Assembly: GCA_963920575.1 (NCBI GenBank)
Contig: OY986966.1
Span: forward strand, 7,802,871 to 7,866,870
Length of the DNA: 64,000 nucleotides
Reading direction: 5' to 3'
Source of the DNA: Narthecium ossifragum
Lineage: Eukaryota > Streptophyta > Magnoliopsida > Dioscoreales > Nartheciaceae
Of this stretch, positions 47,430 to 58,657 are shown piece after piece; position 1 is the first letter of the stretch; every line of letters starts with the position of its first letter. The position numbers and the translations under genes are program-made. Below the pieces are notes generated by a model. That model was not told where the DNA came from, ran no database searches, and saw only the letters and a list, made by a program, of their open reading frames with translations.

Positions 47430-48030
47430 AGAGGGGAGGGAAAGAGGAGACAAACAGAGGAAGAGGGAGGAGAGAGAGAAACAGAGGAAGAGGGAGGAGA
47501 GAAAGAGAGGGGAGGAGGGAAAGAGAGAGAAGGAAGGAGAGAGTAGGGAGGAAAGAGCCAGAGCCGGAGGGGAGAAACTGAGAAAGAGGGAGGAGAGAAA
47601 GAGAGGGGAGGAGGGAAAGAAAGAGAAGGAAGGAGAGAGCAGGGAGGAAGGAGACGGAGCGTCCAAGGGGAGAAACAGAGGAAGAGGGAGGAGAGAAAGA
47701 GAGGGGATGAGGGAAAGAGAGGGAAGGAAGGAGAGAGTAGGGAGGAAGGAGGCAGAGCCGGAGGGGAGAAACAGAGGAAGAATGAGGAGAGAAAGAAACT
47801 GAGGAAGAGGGAGGAGAGAAAGAGAGGGGAGGAGGGAAAGAAAGAGAAGGAAGGAGAGAGCAGAGAGGAAGGAGCCGAAGCACCGGAGGGGAGAAACGGA
47901 GGAAGAGGGAGGAGAGATAGAAATATAGGAAGAGGGAGGAGAGAGAAACAGAGGAAGAGGGAGGAGGGAAAGAGAGAGAATGAAGGAGAGAGCAGGGAGG
48001 AAGGAGCCGGAGCCGTAGGGGAGGGGAGGG
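47430..48030 (+). repeat. Purine-rich minisatellite
   Basis: About five units of 105-130 bp built from GAGGAAGAGGGAGGAGAGAAAG, with GGAGCCGGAGGGGAGAAAC-type words near 47556, 47760, 47880 and 48008 as landmarks. Almost no pyrimidines on the plus strand. All long frames across it on either strand are composition artefacts. Confidence 0.8.
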
Positions 48031-48581
48031 GAGGAGGACCGACACGTAGCAACCCGATCACCAACTGAGCTGGATTTATAGCAACAACAACGTCAGCAAG
48101 CTCTCGCCGTGCTTGAGTGTCGGGGAGCTAACGAGCACCTCGCTACCCAACGATAGCTCACATTCTATCATGGCTACCGTCCCATCATTGTATAGCACTC
48201 AACACCTCCACCACCACCCGGCGTCACCGCCGCCCAGTGTGTTGGCGACAGCCCTGCTTCATAAGGCGGCGTAGATTGGCGCCACATCCACCGGACCATC
48301 CTTCCTGGCAGGCTTTGATGTTAATTTTAGCCACGAATCCCAAGTTCATCAAGACAGCAGCATGATAGCCACCACCGCCGTCGACAAATGTGACGGGTGC
48401 TCTCTCTCCCTCCCGTATCTCTCTCTCACTTCCCACGTCAGCAAACCTGTCAAAATTGACGAAAACCAGTCAAAGTTGAATCCCGTGACTGGTTTGTCAT
48501 TAAAATGTAGTAACTACGTGGTACTAAACTGCAAAACTAAGAAACTACATGGTATCAAACTGCATTTTGGCCTTGTTGATT

Positions 48582-48730
48582 ACATGGAGGAGAGATGAAA
48601 ATCCGTGGAAAATAAAAAATGAGGTTAAAACGATAAAAATAGAGGTAAAAACATAAAAATAGAGGTAAAAACATAAAAATGGAGTTAAAAATATGAAAAT
48701 GCATGAAAGATAAAAATGGATTGACGACAA
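48582..48730 (+). repeat. AATAGAGGTAAAAACATAAA tandem repeats
   Basis: Units of about 22 bp repeat roughly five times just right of the Mutator-like element. Confidence 0.7.
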
Positions 48731-50390
48731 AATAGGCTCAATTTACGTCAGCAATTTTTCAAATTTTATGCATAATTTTTCAATTTTAGGTCGTCAATTT
48801 TTCAAACTTTATATACAATTTTGATGCGTAAAGTGTATTTTGATAATAAAAAATTCACAGCTCTGAGTCTCAGCTCAGATTTGGTTTCAATCAGCTTAAC
48901 TTGACTCAAATCCGGCTGACATGTGATCTAATCTGGTTCAAACCGGCCCAATCTGGTTATAATCTGGTCAAGTCTGGATTGGTGGATCTGGGACTGATTG
49001 GATTGAGGTGTGACTGAGCCTAATGGGCTAGATCTGATTGGATCTGGACCAGATCAGACTCAGACTGCTGGATCAAGGCCTAGATCAATCCGCTCTCAAG
49101 ACTCAATCGGATCAGGTGGGAATCGGGTCAGGCCCCAAGTGACTCAGCCTGGCTGAACTAGCTCACGGGAGGGCTGTTGATCGGGGAAGACAATCGCGAG
49201 CCGGGGGGGGGGGGGGGGGGGGCGGAACCCGGTGGTGGTGGTGTTAGTCTTGAGGGACTCGGGCTGCATGTGGTGCTCACCACCGGCCTTCAGTGACGAA
49301 GAGGGGCGCTGGGAGGTCATGGTGAGGGCGAGAGGTATGTGAGGTCGAGGTTAGAAGAGGTTTTGGAGCTCGGGGTTGGCTTTGGGTGGAGGAGTTGGTT
49401 GGAGGTGGGAAAGAGGATGGAGGTGGAGAAGATGAGCTCGTCGGAGTTGAGGTGGTTAACCGGAGTTGGACGGATGACCAGCAAGGGGTGGCGGCGGTGA
49501 CTGCAGGTGGAGGTCGAGGCGACGCTGGAGTGTGCTGACGGTCGCCTGAGGAGAGAGGAGAGAGAAAAGGGTGGGAAAAGAAGAAAAATAAAAAGAAATA
49601 ATATTTTCATCTTGTTTACACTATCTGGGTTTATTTACGGAAAAAAAAAATGACCGGAGTTTTTGACGAAGATGCTCGGGTTTTGGATAAAGGGTGTCAG
49701 ATTTGGCTTTGGCCTCTTATCCCAACAAATTAATGGTCAAAAGTAATATTGTTTTGCATACATGGACATGTGACATGTGTAATGCATATGCCACCTGATC
49801 GGTAGTCCACCACCGGTTCTTCATTCTTCCATCTACTCCATCGGTAGTGGTCTACTGATGGAGTAGATCAATGAATTGGTAGCTCACTACCAATTGAATT
49901 GTACTGGTACCGATTGGTTGATAGAGTCCCATCGGTCTTAGATGAATAATTCAATCGATAGTGGACTACCGATTCTTCCATGTAGTTGGTGCAATGGACT
50001 ACCAATCGGTGAAAGAATCGGTAGTCCACTATTAATTCGGACGTGTATAATGCACATGCCACGTCAGCATGTGCACAGATCAACACTCTTTTATTTCAAC
50101 ACTCTTTTATTTCACACAATCTTGGACAATATCCACTCCAAGGATATATGGAATCCGACTGTAATTACCTTCCACAAAACTCATGTTATCTTAAGTAAAT
50201 CCTTATCTACTCATCCACGGTTGGATAATTGCAAATTAACACCGACCATTAGACAATACTAACTCCATATGGATAGGCTTAAAAAATACCGTAATAATGT
50301 TTCCAATAATCATCTTTCCTAATCCTAATAGATATACATAGGAATAAAATTGCTATGTACTAATAATTAATATAAGGGGTCTCGGTAAAC
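48731..50390. other. Non-coding stretch with low-complexity blocks
   Basis: Contains a CTGGATTGG/ATCTGG-rich block at 48880-49100, a G-run of about 20 at 49203-49222 and GA-rich sequence to 49610. No gene is supported. A palindromic block at 49799-50035 is listed separately. Confidence 0.55.
49799..50035. repeat. ATCGGTAGTCCAC foldback block
   Basis: ATCGGTAGTCCAC occurs at about 49799 and 50020, and its complement GTGGACTACCGAT at about 49962, with partial copies between. A direct repeat TAATGCAyATGCCACsTsA brackets the block (49780 and 50050). It may be a small foldback or MITE-like element; no clear target duplication was found. Confidence 0.5.
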
Positions 50391-50395
50391 GTGTC

Positions 50396-50541
50396 CACGT
50401 GGCGACATTTGATTGTACGCATGACGCTATCCAAAGTCGGTAGGGATTTGGATGATCAATCCCCCCTCGAAATCATGAACAGCAGCAAGCATATCTTACC
50501 GGAAACGATGCTAATCCGGACTCTCTTTTCCGCTCCTATAA
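50396..50541 (+). promoter_or_regulatory. Cupin promoter: G-box and TATA box
   Basis: CACGTG at 50396-50401 within GTCCACGTGGC is a classic G-box/ABRE-like site. TATAAATT at about 50534-50541 is the likely TATA box, some 90 bp before the ATG at 50632. The G-box would fit bZIP or bHLH control, for example by ABA in seeds, but that is inference. Confidence 0.65.
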
Positions 50542-50631
50542 ATTCACGCCGCCACCACCTGGCTTCTCTATTCTTGCCTGCTTTTCTTCTCTCTCTATAA
50601 GAGTTTTGGGATCTCTTAGCAGCAGAGCGAC

Positions 50632-52409
50632 ATGGATATCGATCTCACGCCGAGGCTGTCGAAGAAGGTGTACGGCGGCGATGGGGGGTCGTACCACGCG
50701 TGGTGCGGCGATGAGCTCCCGATGCTGAAGGAGGCGAAGATCGGCGCGGCCAAGCTCGCACTCGAGAAGCGAGGGCTCGCCCTCCCCAGCTATTGCGACT
50801 CCGCTCGGGTTGCGTACGTCCTCCAAGGTGTGTTTTTTGGTATCTTTTCTTTTGATTTTGACTGTGATCGGATTAGATCAGCGACGAGGTTTGGGGATTT
50901 GATAGAGCGAGGAGGGGCCCAATGACGGGGGATGAGAAATTATGGATTATAGTTGGATCACCAAACTGGGATTTGATATGCTGAGTAATTTATTGGATAA
51001 CTGTGGTTTTTGATAATTGTTATACGATTAGATTTTGCTAAGGTTAGTCATTGGGTTTTGAGAATCCTGGAGTCTAATTGTTGGATTTGTATTCCTTGCT
51101 GTCGAATTTGGTATTATTTTTATTGGGTATATGTGGTTGTGATGTTTGTTATGCGATTATTAGGTTTGCTAGGGTTGAAATATTGGATGGCATTCATTGG
51201 GTTTTGAGAACTGAATTCGTTGGATTTTTATTCCTTGTCGTCGAATTTGGTATTAGTTTTTATTTGTTTGATTGCAGATTAAATAGTTATATTGTGGGTT
51301 TATGATTCGATTAAGGGGTTTAAATCTTATTTCTCGCTATCGCTTGGTCTAGAAGAAGAGAGGCCATTGTTTCAAGGATTAAAGTTTGGATTTTTAAGTG
51401 TACGAATACCATCTTTCTACTTCACAGGAAGTGGAACGGCGGGTGTTGTGCTCCCGGAGGCTACCAAAGAGAAGGTGGTTGCTGTCAAGAAGGGCGACGC
51501 GCTCGCCCTCCCCTTCGGCGTCGTGACTTGGTGGTTCAACCCCAACGACACCGAGCTCGTCGTCCTTTTCCTCGGTGACACCGCCACCGCCCACAAACCC
51601 GGCCAGTTCACCAACTTCCAGCTCACTGGCTCCAACGGCATCTTCACCGGCTTCACCACCGAGTTCGTCGGTCGTGCCTGGGACCTCACCGAGGACGATG
51701 CCAAGAGCCTCGTCCAGAGCCAGTCCAATGCCGGCATTGTCAAGCTCAAGGATGGCCTCAGCATGCCGGAGCCTTCTGCTAAGGACCGGGAAGGCATGGT
51801 CCTCAACTGCGAGGAGGCGCCCCTCGACGTCGACATCAAGAACGGAGGCCGCGTCGTGGTGCTCAACACTAACAACCTTCCTCTGGTGAAAGAAGTCGGG
51901 CTCGGAGCCGACCTCGTGCGGCTCGACGGCGGTGCAATGTGCTCCCCGGGCTTCTCTTCTGACTCGGCTTTCCAGGTGACATACGTGGTAAGCGGCGGCG
52001 GCCGTGTCCAGGTGGTGGGCATGGACGGCAAGAGGGTTCTGGAGACAAAGTTGAAGCCCGGGTGCCTCTTCATCGTGCCCAGGTTCTTTGTGGTGTCGAA
52101 GATCGCCGAGCCCGATGGCATGTCCTGGTTCTCCATCATCACCACACCAAAGTACGTTCTCATACTAGAAATTTCTTATCTTGATTACTGTTTGGTATGT
52201 AGTTTTCAGCACTAAATTGATGGTTCATACACTAAACTGTGATTTTTATGTGCAGCCCGGTGTTTAGTCATCTGGCGGGGAGGACGTCAGTGTGGAAGGC
52301 GATATCGCCGGAGGTGCTGCAGGCTGCGTTCAACACCTCGCCGGAGATGGAGAAGCTGTTCAGGTCCAAGAGGACCTCGGATGCCATCTTCTTCCCTCCT
52401 CCCAACTGA
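50632..52409 (+). CDS. Cupin protein, 11S globulin/glutelin-like (3 exons, 357 aa)
   Basis: Exons are 50632-50827, 51428-52151 and 52256-52409, both introns GT-AG, total 1074 nt in frame. The protein starts MDIDLTPRLSKKVYGGDGGS and ends SKRTSDAIFFPPPN. Two cupin barrels are present: the first around LALPSYCDSARVAYVLQGSG and KKGDALALPFGVVTWW, the second around NLPLVKEVGLGADLVRLDGG, VTYVVSGGGRVQVVG and GCLFIVPRFFVVSK. There is no signal peptide and no legumin cleavage site, so this is a cytosolic legumin-like relative (as Arabidopsis At1g07750, from memory) rather than a true storage globulin. Its biochemical role is not established. Exon 2 is very GC-rich at third positions. The gene looks intact. 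Confidence 0.93.
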
Positions 52410-52500
52410 GGAAAAGGGGAGGAACCACTCTAATCTAGCTTTTAGCCTATGGTTTCCAGTTTTTAACTTTTAATAAAATCTTAGGAGAAGGAAGCGTATG
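52410..52500 (+). other. 3' UTR of the cupin gene
   Basis: AATAAA at 52472-52477 lies about 65 bp after the stop codon and is a plausible polyadenylation signal. Confidence 0.6.
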
Positions 52501-53199
52501 TTGCTTTATAGGCCAGTTTTTTTTTATCAGAAGACGTATAGGCTTCTCTTTATTTTTATGCTATTTTCTTGGTCTAATGAATATTATTTTTATTTTAAAT
52601 GCACCACAGATTTTATCATACACACCCCTAATTTTTTCTTAATACCCAAACTGCTCTTATTGTCTTCTCCAAGTAATGTGGTGGCGGTGGAGGCCGTGGC
52701 AGTGGGTAGCGACTACGGCGGCAGAAGGATGGCAGGGTGGAGTCACGGGCAATGTAAGGGTGGGGGCGGTGGGGCGGGGGTGGAGGTGGAGGTGCTAGTG
52801 CCAGTTGCGGGGGAAAGGGGGCGTGGGTGGAGGCGGCGACGGGATCGTGTAAGGGGGCAGTAATGGTGGTGTTGTGAGGGTGTGGGCTTGGTGGAGGTGC
52901 CATCTCACAATTACCTCTAGGCTAATTCGCTATCCGGAAGATGAATATTGTGTTAAAAATAGATTGAACATCCTTACTTTCTCTTACCTATTTTTGCATG
53001 ACCCCTTCTCAACGAAGAAATTATGACAATTACTGTAAACACTGATTAACAAAAACTTAATTGGACTAGATTAGGAGTCCCTCGCAAGCAAGATAATATC
53101 AGCAATGTGAAATGGTATAATTTTCTATATAAACAAATAAGAAAAGGGTTAAAACCAAATATCAATTAGTTATTAACAAAAAGACTGCATGGACTAAGT
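52501..53199. other. Non-coding stretch between cupin gene and LINE relic
   Basis: T-rich sequence, then a GGTGGCGGTGGAGG-rich block at 52675-52900, then AT-rich sequence. No supported gene. Confidence 0.5.
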
Positions 53200-54535
53200 T
53201 TGTTGCGGTAAGTATGGTTGGGAATGGAGGCTTTCTATTTTCAATAATAGAGGTTTTAGTCACTGGAAGATGATTTGTAAAGTGGCGGATGACCTTCATT
53301 TGGGGGCTAAGCTAGACATCGGTGGGTGCTTGATGAGATGACTACTTTGAAACCTACTCTGTTCCATGGTGACATCGCAGAGGGTTTAATGGTGAAGGAC
53401 CTAATGACTGAGGAAGGGTGAAATAGGGGTCTGTTAAGGGAGCTCTTCACCCTGATTTGGTTGATGCTATTACTACTTTACCGAAGTTTGTTCCAGGTGC
53501 ACGGGATGAATCCGGATGGGAGTAAAATAGGAATGACAGTGTTACTGCATCCTTTGCATATCATCTTCTTGCTCAAAGGTGTTGGCCTTGCTGGGGTTTT
53601 GAAGGTGATATGAATTGGAACACTCTATGGCAATTACCTATTGGGCCATGGATCAAGCGATTTTTATGGCATGCTCTAAAAGGTAAGTTGCATGTGTTTG
53701 ATTCTTTATGGCAAATTGGGTTATCTCCGATCGGGTGTGTCCGCGGTGTCATGGACATTATGAGACGGTTCCACATTCTTTGTTTGAGTGCCAATTTTTT
53801 AGAGACGTTCATTTCGTTTTGATGGAGCTTGGAGTTTTTAATTGTGATTGGAATATAGACCACTTGCTTTGTATGATGTCTAGGTCTTCTAGTCAACCTG
53901 GTGTCCTACGATTGAAGCCGTTTCTGAGTTACAGACTTTGGCTAGCCTGGAAGGAGAGGAACAGGTTGGTCTTTGATGGCATGGTTGATGTTCCTGTAGT
54001 TGTTGTACGAAGGGCTAAACGGCTTGCAGAGGAGTTTTTGCGAGGTATGGGTAAACAGGTCATGTATGATAAAGGAAATATTGAAGCGGATACCTGGGTG
54101 GTCCAAGTTGATGCGTCAGTTGATTGCAGATCTGGTTGCTCTGTTATTGGTGATGTGGGGAAGAATAGGGATGGCAGTATGAGTTTGGTTCAAGGAGATA
54201 GGTTCTCTGCTAGTTCTGTAATGGTAGCAGAGATTCTGGCAATTTTGGAGGCTCTTGAATGGTCTAAAGGTATGTTGCACAGGAAAGTGATTATAGAGTA
54301 TTTGGTTAGTGTTTTCAACGGATCCAAGGGTTGACCCCCCGTGGTTGTGAGTAGCTTGCCAAGAAGATTTGGAAGCTTGTTTTGGAGTTTGAGTCAGTTC
54401 TCTTTCTGTATATTCTCAAGTGCTCTAATATAGATGATGATCGGGTAACGAAGTGGTGCATGATGAACTGTATTGGTTTTGTTTCGCGGCCAGAGGATGG
54501 GCTTGAGACCCTAGCTTAAGTGCTGTGAATAACAC
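53200..54535 (+). pseudogene. LINE relic: zf-RVT and RNase H domains
   Basis: Text of the last part of a plant L1-type ORF2. The zf-RVT region is near 53630-53800 (PIGPWIKRFLWHALKGKLH, then CPRCHGHYETVPHSLFECQF after a frameshift near 53740). An RNase H domain follows at about 54090 (WVVQVDASVDCRSGCSVIG, VAEILAILEALEWSKG). The first catalytic Asp is in QVDAS. Several frameshifts and stops are present. The 3' end is cut at the TTA target site of the PIF/Harbinger element and resumes at 58658. Confidence 0.8.
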
Positions 54536-54990
54536 TTAGGGCATGTTTGGTTGCAAAAAGGACTGGTGGAATGGAAAGTGGAGAGGAGCCTGGAGGAATG
54601 GAAAGCTGGTGGAATGAAAAATTATGGGTTTTAAGTCTGTTTGGTTGTTGTGGAATGAGGGTGAGAAAGCAGGATGGAAACTGTTTCCATCTGTTTGGTT
54701 GAAGTGGAAATGATGGTGGAAAGTGAGTGGGAATCAATTAATTCTGTTTGGTTGCAGTGGAAAGGATGGTGGAATTTTTTATGAAAAGTGGTGACTTATG
54801 TAGCAATATCAATATTTTTTTGAAATGACGAAATCGTCCATCTCAACAGCTATAAAACGGCTAGTTTTAAGGGCATTTTGGTCATTTTCACATGAGCTCC
54901 AAACCTTTATAAATTAGCACCCTTCATTACTTCATGTGTCTGCATCAACACTTCCCCTCCCCTCTCATATCTTTCTTATTTTTTTTGCAG

Positions 54991-55299
54991 ATGGTAAGGC
55001 AGCTAGATGAAGAGGCACTCATTGCCTTGGAAGAGGAAGAAGAAGATGGTCGCCTTGCCCTAGAAGAAGAGGCCATTCAACATCGTCTCCTCCTCCACCA
55101 ACGTGCTAATACGAACCGGATACTACATCGATGCCGTCGACCAGAATCCTTAGTGATGCAGCCACCATCGGGTTTTGATGAACACATTTTAGACCCGATT
55201 GTGGCTGACTATCTCCGACGCCGACTCTTCCTTATTCGTGAGATACGAGCTTATCGAGAAGAAACCATCCGACCTCGCCGTCTTTTTCTTATTCCGTAG
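54991..55299 (+). CDS. Unassigned small ORF in the PIF/Harbinger element
   Basis: 102 codons starting MVRQLDEEALIALEEEEEDG, rich in Glu and Leu, then rich in Arg (RRRLFLIREIRAYREETIR). A TATA box (TTTATAAATTAG, near 54904) lies about 85 bp upstream, and TTTTTTTTGCAG directly precedes the ATG, resembling a 3' splice site. The ATG at 54934 is an alternative start in the same frame. PIF elements usually carry a second ORF with a MYB/SANT domain; no such motif is visible here. The function is unknown. Confidence 0.45.
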   Translation: MVRQLDEEALIALEEEEEDGRLALEEEAIQHRLLLHQRANTNRILHRCRRPESLVMQPPSGFDEHILDPIVADYLRRRLFLIREIRAYREETIRPRRLFLIP

Positions 55300-55724
55300 A
55301 TTAATTTTTACTTATGGTGGTTTTTAATGTTTAAGATGCTTTTTGATTGATAGATTGAAATTGGAAGATTTTGGTTGTTGGCAAATTGAGACTCCAAGTG
55401 CTATGTTTTAAATTTTTAAACTGAGTTATTTTTTTTGCAAAAAAAAAATTGGACATCATTTCCTTTGTTTTTATAAGTTGTGGACCATGTACAAATTTTA
55501 GGAATACACCAACTTTTATAACGACATTAACAACCCAAATTGTATCATTTTACAACTACAAATTTAAAAACAAAGATACAATAAATTTCTGAACTTTTAA
55601 ATTACAAGGTCTTCGGCTTTGTTCTCATCACTTGCTTTAATCTGGACTCCAATACTTTGAATTGAATAACAATAGCCTCAGCTAAATATTATCATAGCTC
55701 GTGCCTCATCACTTCCCTTGTGCC
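55300..55724. other. Spacer between the convergent ORFs of the PIF/Harbinger element
   Basis: AT-rich sequence where two convergent transcripts would end. No coding signal. Confidence 0.5.
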
Positions 55725-56680
55725 TCATCTCCCGTGCAACAAAATAAATACGAAACCATAGTTTCCAAAGAGTATGAAAAAATCAAAGCCAACATAGTAG
55801 GAACGTATTTGCCTATAATTGAAGATAGGATAATGAGGACTACTTGGTACGTCATATTGATATAGTAGGAACGTATAGTTGGTTAATCCGATACCTTCTA
55901 TTGTTTTCAATCTGCACGGTGGAGGACGCTGAAGAGCATCTTTAAGAACTGTATAGTCATTGGCGGACCCTTCCCAACCGGCTAGTACATAGGTGAATCG
56001 CATGTCCGGGGTGACAGCTGCCAAAACATTTTGTGTGATCCCTTTGCGACCACGAAATCTAAGCGCTAGTTCCGGTGGGACCGTTACATCTATGTGTGTA
56101 CCGTCGATTAGGCCAATACAGTTCTACGAAAAAAAGACAAAAGGATCATAACGATACAATGTATTATGTGTGGTGGTTGGCAACAATATAATACCTGGAA
56201 GTGACGATAGTTAGGGTTCTCGGCTATTTTTGGATGTGTTGTCGACCCGGGTTGACGCATATATTGCTCGCGGAGCCGACAGACTGCATTCAACACACGG
56301 TTGAAGTAACGACTTTTCGTCTCACCCGACAAATGGAATTCAGCTCGCATGACGCGATTCTTGGTGTTGTGCCCGACTATGTGCAAAAATATGCACAGCT
56401 GTTCCTCGATAGACATGTTGTCGGACTCATCCAACCAGCGATTCGTCCTCATTATATGTGCTAAGTCGCCTAGCACATTTAAATCCATTCTTATATATGA
56501 GACACAATAATCGCGTCCCATTCTTGTAGCCCTCTCCAAATGTGACCGCCTACCGTCGATTCTAACTTGATGTGGGAATTCGGGACTCGACGAATGATAC
56601 CCTAATCGTTTGTGTACGCAAACAATAATGACAACCAATGCAACATGTTGTAGCATTGTCATTAGTGATTCGTCGTCCAT
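55725..56680 (-). pseudogene. PIF/Harbinger transposase (DDE nuclease), truncated
   Basis: Exon 1 is 56680-56195 (MDDESLMTMLQHVALVVIIV, then EEQLCIFLHIVGHNTKNRVM, the helix-turn-helix-like part). Exon 2 starts at 56123 after a GT-AG intron: NCIGLIDGTH, ELALRFRGRKGITQNVLA, YVLAGWEGSANDYTVLKDAL. The first catalytic Asp is in GLIDGTH. The regions for the second Asp (usually DAGY) and the Glu are missing; after PPP the text becomes unrelated and ends at 55725. It cannot be catalytic. Confidence 0.85.
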
Positions 56681-57440
56681 CTACGTTAAACAAGCACGGA
56701 CAAAAGATTGGAACATACATAAGTTGGGTTCAGGACAAAACATATCATATAGCAAATTAGGAGCAGCATCCGAAGAAAATCAACATTATAATGAGATAAA
56801 AGAGGCAACAAAGCTAAGGGAAAGAAGTGCCCTTTGTTTGCAGATCTAAGCTCATTCTATATACATATGAATGTAGTCATGACTTACTTCTCAAAGTATA
56901 TATAAGCTCATTCTATATATATTTAGAAGACCCCAGCCAACAATTTGGACCATTAATGTATTTTCCTAATAATGATCCTTATTAGACTTATAAATGCTTG
57001 TTGAACATAAACTTAAAGAAGTATCTAGGCACATGTTACTGATTGCTCTAAGCAATAGGCAACTAAAATGTCTTAAGTGACAGTATAATTGATGCATAAT
57101 GGCAACTAAGATTCCTTCATAAAAACAATCACTACCATATATAGCCATTCAAAGAGGAATCAATAACATTAGCCAATGAAAAAATAAACAGCACATCCTT
57201 GCATGGATTTCATGTGCTAGCAAACCAAAATAAACCATACCCTAAATAGGGCCGGACAGAACCCCAACTCATGAGAAAATTAAAAACAATTAATCAACAA
57301 ATTAATAGCCAGCCCCACATAGATTAGAAAAACATCATCAAAGCAACATTGACAACGAAACTGAAAGGTAGCAATCACATGACACCCTGTTTAGCAAATC
57401 CATAAAAGCAAACAATTAACAAGCTAAATTTAATATGGCT
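56681..57440 (-). other. Probable intron or leader of the transposase gene
   Basis: AT-rich sequence upstream of transposase exon 1, without a supported frame. The minus-strand transcript would start near the right end of the element and cross this stretch. Confidence 0.4.
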
Positions 57441-57800
57441 CAGAAATAGGGCTCAGAAGCAATAGTCACCTTAGAACAACAAATTGTTCACAAAAAAAGC
57501 AAACCGAATGAAATCCAAGAACAGCAACAACACCCAAATCAAATAGGGCTCAGATATAGGTAGAGCAACAAGAAAGCCATCGTAATAGGGCTCAGAAACA
57601 ATACTAATCTTAGAACAACAAATTGTTCACAAAAAAAACAAACCGAATGAAATCCAAGAACAACAACAACACCCAAATCGAATAGGGCTCAGATATATGG
57701 CTCAGATATAGGTAGAGCAACAACAAAGCCATCATAATAGGGCTCAGAAGCAATACTAATCTTAGAACAACAAATTGTTCACAAAAAAAGCAAACGGAAT
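57441..57800 (-). repeat. Tandem repeat of about 145 bp in the PIF/Harbinger element
   Basis: ATAGGGCTCAGAA followed by CTTAGAACAACAAATTGTTCAC recurs near 57447, 57588 and 57738, giving about 2.5 units of 141-150 bp. Confidence 0.8.
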
Positions 57801-57934
57801 GAAATCCAAGAACAACAACAACATCATGGGGGATCAGAAATGCGAGCATCATGGGGGATCAGAGGCAATACATCATGGGGGATCAGAGGCAAAAAAGGGA
57901 TTAGAAGGGACTTCGCAAACATACCGGACAGAGC

Positions 57935-58380
57935 AACCAAACCCTCAAAGCTTCGCGCCGTCGATGAGAGGAGGGAGAGCCGGGAGATGCGAGCCGTAGG
58001 GGAGAGGATGGAGAGAGAGCTCCAAACCCTCAAAGCTTCGCACCGTCGAGGAGAGGAGGGAGTGCCGGGAGACTCGAGCCGCAAGGGAGAGGATGGAGAG
58101 AGAGCTCCAAACCCTCGGAGAGAGAGCTCCAAACCCTCAAAGCTTCGCGCCGTCGAGGAGAGGAGGGAGAGCCGAGAGACTCGAGCCGCAGGGGAGAGGA
58201 TGGAGAGAGAGCTCTAAACCCTCAAAACTTCGCGCCGTCGAGGAGAGGAGGGAGAGCCGGGAGATGCGAGCCGTAGGGGAGAGGATGGAGAGAGAGCTCC
58301 AAACCCTCAAAGCTCCGCGTCGTCGAGGAGAGGAGGGAGAGCCGGGAGACGCGAGGAGAGGATGGAGAGCGAGGAAACCC
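57935..58380 (-). repeat. Tandem repeat of about 85 bp in the PIF/Harbinger element
   Basis: ACCCTCAAAGCTTCGCGCCG recurs near 57941, 58026, 58132, 58217 and 58302 with small changes. One interval is 106 bp because of an extra 20-bp piece. The array lies upstream of the transposase, near its likely promoter. Confidence 0.82.
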
Positions 58381-58657
58381 TAGGCGGGTGAGAGTATCGG
58401 GCTGGGGAGAGTGATATCGGGCGAGTGATGGAATTATTCCATCACTTAAGTTTCCTTTTCATCCAGTTTTACTGTTTTCACCAATATTTTGGGTGGAAAC
58501 ATTTGGGTGGAAAGTGGTGTTTTTGGTGGAATGGTGGAATGGTGGAAAGGTTTCCACCGTTTCTCACCCTAACCAAACATAAGAAAACTGAATGGAATGG
58601 TGGAAATATTTCTATTCCACTATTCCACCAGTAATTCCACTGCAACCAAACACCCCT

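Larger units (their letters stand above)
46926..48572. mobile_element. Mutator-like element (Pack-MULE type), 1647 bp
   Basis: Flanked by a perfect 9-bp duplication TTGTTGATT (46917-46925 and 48573-48581). The ends are inverted: GCCCAAAAAGCATTTCAATA on the left and GGCCAAAATGCAGTTTGATA as the complement of the right, with the match continuing through CCATGTAGTTT and TTTGCAGTTTAGTACCA. No transposase is present. The interior is GC-richer than its surroundings and holds a sulfotransferase-like fragment and a purine-rich minisatellite, so it is a non-autonomous carrier of other DNA. Confidence 0.85.
54539..58657 (-). mobile_element. PIF/Harbinger transposon, 4119 bp
   Basis: Flanked by TTA on both sides (54536-54538 and 58658-58660). 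Ends are GGGCATGTTTGGTTGCA on the left and AGGGGTGTTTGGTTGCA as the complement of the right. The TTTGGTTG word repeats several times in the first 200 bp, a typical subterminal motif. It carries a broken Harbinger nuclease gene on the minus strand, an unassigned ORF on the plus strand, and two tandem arrays near the right end. The insertion split the 3' end of a LINE. Confidence 0.88.

Noticed and set aside
47413..48064. Two overlapping frames of about 210 codons rich in Ser, Pro, Leu and Phe on the minus strand
   Set aside because: They lie over the purine-rich minisatellite and reflect its composition.
49203..49222. Run of about 20 G (also a C run near 13640 and a G run near 63657)
   Set aside because: Homopolymer lengths of this size are unreliable in assemblies; no feature is claimed.
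51417..52163. 248-codon open frame antisense to the cupin gene
   Set aside because: It mirrors exon 2 exactly and arises from GC-rich third positions that remove antisense stops; no domain and no promoter.
52498..52863. 121-codon frame after the cupin gene
   Set aside because: It overlaps a GGTGGCGGTGGAGG low-complexity block beginning just after the polyadenylation signal; no domain.
57824..58383. Overlapping frames around 57824-58383 on both strands
   Set aside because: They are translations of the 85-bp tandem repeat.
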